Assembly (NCBI GenBank): GCA_048550035.1
Contig: JBLYYQ010000098.1
Location: forward strand, 1-9,937
Reading direction: 5' to 3'
Origin: JBLYYQ01 sp048550035
GTDB taxonomy: Bacteria > Nitrospinota_A > UBA7883 > JBLYYQ01
DNA length: 9,937 nt
Of this stretch, positions 6,971 to 9,937 are shown one piece after another. Each line of letters starts with the position of its first letter. The first letter of the stretch is position 1. The translations under genes and the position numbers were made by a program. The notes under the pieces are model-generated. The model ran no database searches. It was not told the DNA's origin and was given only the letters and a program-made list of their open reading frames with translations.

Positions 6971-7130
6971 GTTCTCCGTTTGAGCTTTCACAATTTTTTA
7001 GATCTGCCACTGAGGCAGTTAAAATAATAAATAAATTCTTAGGTAGGCGCTAATTTAAAATTTTTTGAGGGATATATCATTTACTATCGTATTAAGCTAT
7101 ATAAGTTGATAATAAAAAATTGGATTTATC
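6971..7130. other. Divergent intergenic region upstream of the cnrYXH-like operon
   Basis: No gene is seen. A small hairpin CTGCC-ACTGA-GGCAG occupies 7004-7018 without a T-run on either side. TATAAG at 7100-7105 is a fair -10 hexamer for the plus strand but lacks a recognisable -35 at 16-18 bp. TTGAGG at 7065-7070 would need a 19-bp spacer to TATTAA. I could not identify a CnrH-type ECF promoter with confidence, though autoregulation from this region would be expected. A weak GGA sits about 8 nt before the ATG at 7131. Confidence 0.3.
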
Positions 7131-7478
7131 ATGTTTAGAAAAGAGTTAGACAAATTATTAGCCATCTCACTTAAGAATCAACCCGATCTACCAAATTCAG
7201 GGGATATCGAGCAGAAGGTATGGAATAAAATCCATTTGCTACAGCGAGAGAATAATATTCCATGGCATGAAAAAATGTTACAAGCTATGTCTGTTTGGCA
7301 GTTTCAAGTAAGCAGTATAGCTCTTTCTATAATTTTTGGACTTATTATTGGGATAGCTACTTCCACACAAACTTATACTGCCAGTAAAGCTGAAATGGGG
7401 TTGCACGCATTCTCCTCAAACTCTTCTTATCTTTTATCAACCAAGTTAGTGAGAAATTATGAAGAAACGTTACGTTAG
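7131..7478 (+). CDS. cnrY-like: CnrY-like one-TM anti-sigma factor
   Basis: A 115-residue protein with an N-terminal cytoplasmic part (1-57), one membrane helix (about 58-77) and a short periplasmic tail (78-115). The cytoplasmic part holds two predicted amphipathic helices, around residues 2-14 and 25-39 (DIEQKVWNKIHLL), like the segment of CnrY/NccY proteins that clamps the ECF sigma factor. The tail, rich in Ser and Leu (HAFSSNSSYLLSTKL), recalls the short periplasmic tail of CnrY. Primary sequence alone would not secure the call, since this family is short and poorly conserved. The gene order Y-X-H followed by an outer-membrane efflux gene is what makes it convincing. Inferred role: hold the sigma factor of gene three at the membrane until the periplasmic sensor signals. 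The last 20 bp overlap the next gene, implying coupled translation and fixed stoichiometry. Confidence 0.72.
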   Translation: MFRKELDKLLAISLKNQPDLPNSGDIEQKVWNKIHLLQRENNIPWHEKMLQAMSVWQFQVSSIALSIIFGLIIGIATSTQTYTASKAEMGLHAFSSNSSYLLSTKLVRNYEETLR

Positions 7479-7917
7479 TGCCTTATTGTTAGTTGTGGTC
7501 ATTCTTGTCATTGCTTTTTCCGCATTCTATATAGTGAGAGATCTAGATATAACTGTAGAGGTAGAGCATCAGAATTTCAGTGCACCCCAACATCTGTATG
7601 AAGCATTAAATATTACTGATGAACAGAAAACAATCTTAGCTCATTCAGAGATGAAATATCAAAAACAGAATCAGTATCTTGAGGAGATTATGAGCTTAGC
7701 TAATATGGAGCTAGCTAATAGTATAGAAAAAGATAAATTTTATTCTGAAAATGTACAAAAATCTGTAGATAAAATTCATAAGGCTATGGGCGAAATTCAA
7801 AAGGCTACCCTAGAGCATCTGCTTGAGATGCAAAGCATATTAGATGATAAGCAAAATGAAAAGCTAATCGAATTAATAACAGATAGTCTTTATGAAAATG
7901 CTCACAAAAGAGATTAG
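7459..7917 (+). CDS. cnrX-like: CnrX-like membrane-anchored periplasmic metal sensor
   Basis: A 152-residue protein with one N-terminal membrane helix (6-26) and an all-helical periplasmic domain with a long coiled hairpin. It aligns almost without gaps, by my recall of the sequence, to Cupriavidus metallidurans CnrX: YEALNITDEQKTIL (47-60) matches HEAVPLDANEREIL, and GEIQKATLEHLLEM (111-124) matches GDLQRATLVHVFEM. Of the five Ni/Co ligands of CnrX (H42, H46, E63, H119, M123), the last three are present as E64, H120 and M124. The two N-terminal histidines align with Pro43 and Tyr47, while His37, His45 and His62 lie nearby. Inferred role: bind metal in the periplasm and, with CnrY, control release of the sigma factor. 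The ATG lies inside the preceding gene (20-bp overlap), and the 3' end overlaps the sigma gene by 26 bp. Confidence 0.78.
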   Translation: MKKRYVSALLLVVVILVIAFSAFYIVRDLDITVEVEHQNFSAPQHLYEALNITDEQKTILAHSEMKYQKQNQYLEEIMSLANMELANSIEKDKFYSENVQKSVDKIHKAMGEIQKATLEHLLEMQSILDDKQNEKLIELITDSLYENAHKRD

Positions 7918-8491
7918 TAAACATTCTCAAGATAAGGAACTGATTTCACATCTACAAAATGGGAATGATTCTGCTTTAAATGAAATTATGTCTCGCTATA
8001 GACCAAAATTATTTTCATTTATTTACGGCTACACAAGGGACGCTGATGCTTCTTCTGATATATTGCAAGAGGTTTTTATTAAAGTATATTTTAAGGCAAA
8101 AACATATAGTTCCAACTATAGTTTTTCTACATGGATTCATCAAATCGCCATCAATTTATGTCATGACCACCATAGAAGAGAAAAGTTAGGTAGGTGGTTT
8201 TCGTTGGGTAGTAATTTGGAAGAAGATAGCAATATTGGATATCATAGAACCGCAGTAGATCCAAATAGTAATATAGAAGATTTAACTGAACTACGACAAG
8301 GTCTATCTCTGTTGGACAAGGAAATAAAGAGACTACCACATAAATTAAAAACCTCTTTGGTGCTCTTTGTATTGGAGGGTTTTTCACAAGAGAAATGTGC
8401 CAAGATTTTAAATGTATCGCCAAAGACAGTAGAAACTAGAGTGTATAGAGCTAGGAAAATATTAGCAAAAAAAATAGCAATTAATTTTTGA
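7892..8491 (+). CDS. cnrH-like: ECF sigma factor, CnrH-like
   Basis: A 199-residue group IV sigma factor that directs RNA polymerase to a few promoters. Region 2 spans about residues 24-97, with the polymerase-binding/-10 core ADASSDILQEVFIKVY (51-66) and the FSTWIHQIAINLCHDHHRR stretch (78-96). A linker of about 40 residues follows, including the basic/aromatic GRWFSLG that is common in CnrH-type factors. Region 4 (about 138-192) carries the -35-binding helix-turn-helix FSQEKCAKILNVSPKTVETRVYRARK. The position, third in a Y-X-H set directly before an efflux gene, indicates control by the membrane anti-sigma and periplasmic sensor, with the likely targets being its own operon. The start is either the ATG at 7892 or the one at 7898, both within the sensor gene. 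The next gene begins 6 bp after the stop. Confidence 0.92.
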   Translation: MKMLTKEISKHSQDKELISHLQNGNDSALNEIMSRYRPKLFSFIYGYTRDADASSDILQEVFIKVYFKAKTYSSNYSFSTWIHQIAINLCHDHHRREKLGRWFSLGSNLEEDSNIGYHRTAVDPNSNIEDLTELRQGLSLLDKEIKRLPHKLKTSLVLFVLEGFSQEKCAKILNVSPKTVETRVYRARKILAKKIAINF

Positions 8492-8497
8492 TAAATC

Positions 8498-9748
8498 ATG
8501 ACTTCTAACAGACAGACCAAAACAATCAAACTTGTAATCCTAATGATCGTGATTGTATCTTTTTTTCCGCTTAATGTAAGAGCTGAAACTTTTGATTTTT
8601 ATATAGATCTATTAAGAGAGCACCCAGCAATTGAATCGATTTTAGAAAATAGTAAACGATATAAAGAGCTAGCAAGTGCTGAAATGGGTTTGCCAGACCC
8701 TGTTTTAATCTTGGGAGTAGATAATGTTCCAATTGCTGATCCAAGTTTTAATAAATTTTTACCAACTTCCAAAGTCTATGGTTTGCAGCAGAAAATTCCG
8801 AGGCATTCATTGCGGAGGGCAAAATCAGATAGGCAGCTGGCTCTATCGAATAAGCAGATATTAATTGCCGATTATTCATTAAATAAGTTAAAAGGATATT
8901 TTATTACAGCGCTATATGACTATGACAAAATCAAGAAATTAGAAAGTTTTTTTAAAGAGCAGATCAAATATTATTCTGAACTAGAAACTAGTTTGCGAGG
9001 CAGATTAGAATCAGGTAAATCTGTTTATGGTAGGTTGTCAGAAATCGACATTAAAAGAACTCATATAGAGCAAAAATTAAATGACTTACAGGTAGAAAAA
9101 AGAGAAACAGAAGAAGAATTTATTAACCTCGTTGGAGAGATTCCAAATATTCCTCTACCTGATATCAAAAGCAACGATTATCCTAAAGATATTGAGGATA
9201 TATACCCCGTTCTAATTAGTAAAACAGATCTTGAAGCTGCTGAACAGTCTGTCAAAGCAAGAAAAGCAGCATATGGTCCATCTTACGGAATCCAAGCCTT
9301 GTACAAGGAGCGAGAAGCTGGAGAAAATTTTACTGGCGATGATTGGTTTTCATTGCAAGCAACAATTACTATTCCTCTTTGGTATTACTGGAATCAAAGA
9401 CCAAAACTTAAAGCGGCAAATCATGAGGAGAGTTACGCTTTATATTTTTACGATAGCATCAAAAGATTATGGACGAAAAAAATGAAATCGCTCATCAGCG
9501 AACGTAAATTTGCAAAAAAAAATATCTTATTGTTGGAGAATCAAAAAAAATCAATGGAGCGAATTATATCTGCAGCAGAGAGAAGTTATGAATCAGGTGG
9601 TGCCAATTTGGACTCTGTTCTTAATGCAAGAATTGATAAGTTAACAATAGAAACGGAGCTAGCAATGCAATATAGCAGACATATCAAGCTCGCATCAGAA
9701 TTTAATAGTCACCTAATAATGAGAAATGAAAATGAGAATAATAACTAA
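8498..9748 (+). CDS. cnrC-like: Outer-membrane efflux protein (CnrC/CzcC/CusC-like)
   Basis: A 416-residue outer-membrane factor of a heavy-metal RND pump, forming the trimeric exit duct across the periplasm and outer membrane. It has a signal peptide (hydrophobic 11-24, probable cleavage after VRA at 29) and no lipobox cysteine. The diagnostic block is MGLPDPVLILGVDNVPIA (63-80), then LPTSKVYGLQQKIP (88-101), the conserved GxPDPxxxxGxxNxP...Q.xP pattern of CzcC/CnrC proteins. Long helical stretches follow (about 105-210 and 330-410), separated by a beta-rich repeat with FSLQATITIPLW. The length is close to that of CzcC and CnrC (about 418). It has no Shine-Dalgarno and starts 6 bp after the sigma gene, so it probably relies on coupling. 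Its end overlaps the adaptor gene by 23 bp. The transported metal cannot be read from this component. Confidence 0.88.
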   Translation: MTSNRQTKTIKLVILMIVIVSFFPLNVRAETFDFYIDLLREHPAIESILENSKRYKELASAEMGLPDPVLILGVDNVPIADPSFNKFLPTSKVYGLQQKIPRHSLRRAKSDRQLALSNKQILIADYSLNKLKGYFITALYDYDKIKKLESFFKEQIKYYSELETSLRGRLESGKSVYGRLSEIDIKRTHIEQKLNDLQVEKRETEEEFINLVGEIPNIPLPDIKSNDYPKDIEDIYPVLISKTDLEAAEQSVKARKAAYGPSYGIQALYKEREAGENFTGDDWFSLQATITIPLWYYWNQRPKLKAANHEESYALYFYDSIKRLWTKKMKSLISERKFAKKNILLLENQKKSMERIISAAERSYESGGANLDSVLNARIDKLTIETELAMQYSRHIKLASEFNSHLIMRNENENNN

Positions 9749-9937
9749 TTTATTTATAATATTTCTTTTAAGCAGTACTGCCTTTGCAAATGAGGAAAGA
9801 TATACCTGCCCTATGCACCCTCATTACATTTCAGATGAAGCTGGATCATGTCCTATTTGTGGGATGGATTTAGTTCTCATAGAAGATGATAATGAGGAGA
9901 GCAATAACTCTAAGGATAGTGAGGTAAACGAAGGTGA
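9726..9937 (+). CDS. RND efflux periplasmic adaptor with N-terminal heavy-metal-binding module, 3'-truncated
   Basis: The first 70 codons of an open frame that runs off the window. A Sec signal peptide (MKMRIITN, then a hydrophobic core, cleavage after STAFA at 21) is followed at once by RYTCPMHPHYISDEAGSCPICGMDLV (25-50). That is the short Cys/His/Met heavy-metal-binding domain with paired CPMHP and CPxCGMDL motifs, found at the N-terminus of many CusB-type adaptors and of Cu/Ag P-type ATPases. An acidic Asp/Glu/Asn/Ser-rich linker follows. The adaptor identity is inferred from the module, the export signal and the position after the outer-membrane component; the membrane-fusion domain itself is outside. 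The start is the ATG at 9726 or the one at 9732, both overlapping the upstream gene. The module is usually linked to copper or silver, whereas the regulators upstream are of nickel/cobalt type. Confidence 0.82.
   Translation, partial: MKMRIITNLFIIFLLSSTAFANEERYTCPMHPHYISDEAGSCPICGMDLVLIEDDNEESNNSKDSEVNEG

Noticed and set aside
7004..7018. Hairpin CTGCC-ACTGA-GGCAG as an intrinsic terminator
   Set aside because: The stem is only 5 bp and no T-run follows it on either strand; also no gene ends nearby.
8151..8529. Two minus-strand frames opposite the ECF sigma factor
   Set aside because: Both lie antisense to the conserved sigma regions and read as composition-driven hydrophobic or random peptides.
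1..9937. Mobile element, integrase, CRISPR array or tRNA boundary marking an island
   Set aside because: No transposase or integrase frame, no regularly spaced repeats, no tRNA cloverleaf and no target-site duplications were found, despite the accessory nature of the glycan and metal genes.

Overview
The window is AT-rich (roughly one third G+C by eye) and nearly fully coding. An N-terminal-anchored SPOR protein, a CzcC/CnrC-type outer-membrane efflux protein and several Sec signal peptides point to a Gram-negative bacterium. The argS-SPOR pairing at the left end recalls Deltaproteobacteria-like genomes such as Geobacter, but that lineage guess is weak. No rRNA, tRNA, CRISPR array or insertion sequence was seen.

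Left block (1-2538). The 3' three quarters of argS (arginyl-tRNA synthetase) is followed after 9 bp by a gene for a membrane-anchored SPOR-domain protein. A Mug-type DNA glycosylase gene converges on them from the minus strand; it has Ala and Ser where E. coli Mug has its two motif asparagines.

Middle block (2610-5897, minus strand). This is a small surface-polysaccharide cluster, read rmlA-like nucleotidyltransferase -> GT2 glycosyltransferase -> GT4 glycosyltransferase, with mug possibly as the last gene. A 154-bp gap between the two glycosyltransferases holds a 31-codon hydrophobic ORF that could be a gene remnant. A plausible sigma70-type promoter just upstream of rmlA favours its internal ATG start over the longer GTG start.

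Right block (6135-9937). A gene for an unrecognised secreted protein, with an unusually strong and duplicated Shine-Dalgarno sequence, diverges from a tightly packed plus-strand operon. I read that operon as a CnrYXH-CBA-like trans-envelope metal response system: a one-TM anti-sigma factor (CnrY-like), a membrane-anchored periplasmic metal sensor (CnrX-like), an ECF sigma factor (CnrH-like), an outer-membrane RND efflux component (CnrC/CzcC/CusC-like), and the start of a periplasmic adaptor whose exported N-terminus carries a Cys/His/Met heavy-metal-binding module. The pump gene (A) would lie beyond the window. By analogy with Cupriavidus, metal in the periplasm is sensed by X, which releases the sigma factor from Y and turns on efflux. 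The sensor keeps three of the five CnrX metal ligands, and the adaptor module is the sort common in Cu/Ag systems, so the metal is open. This operon is the most interesting item in the window.
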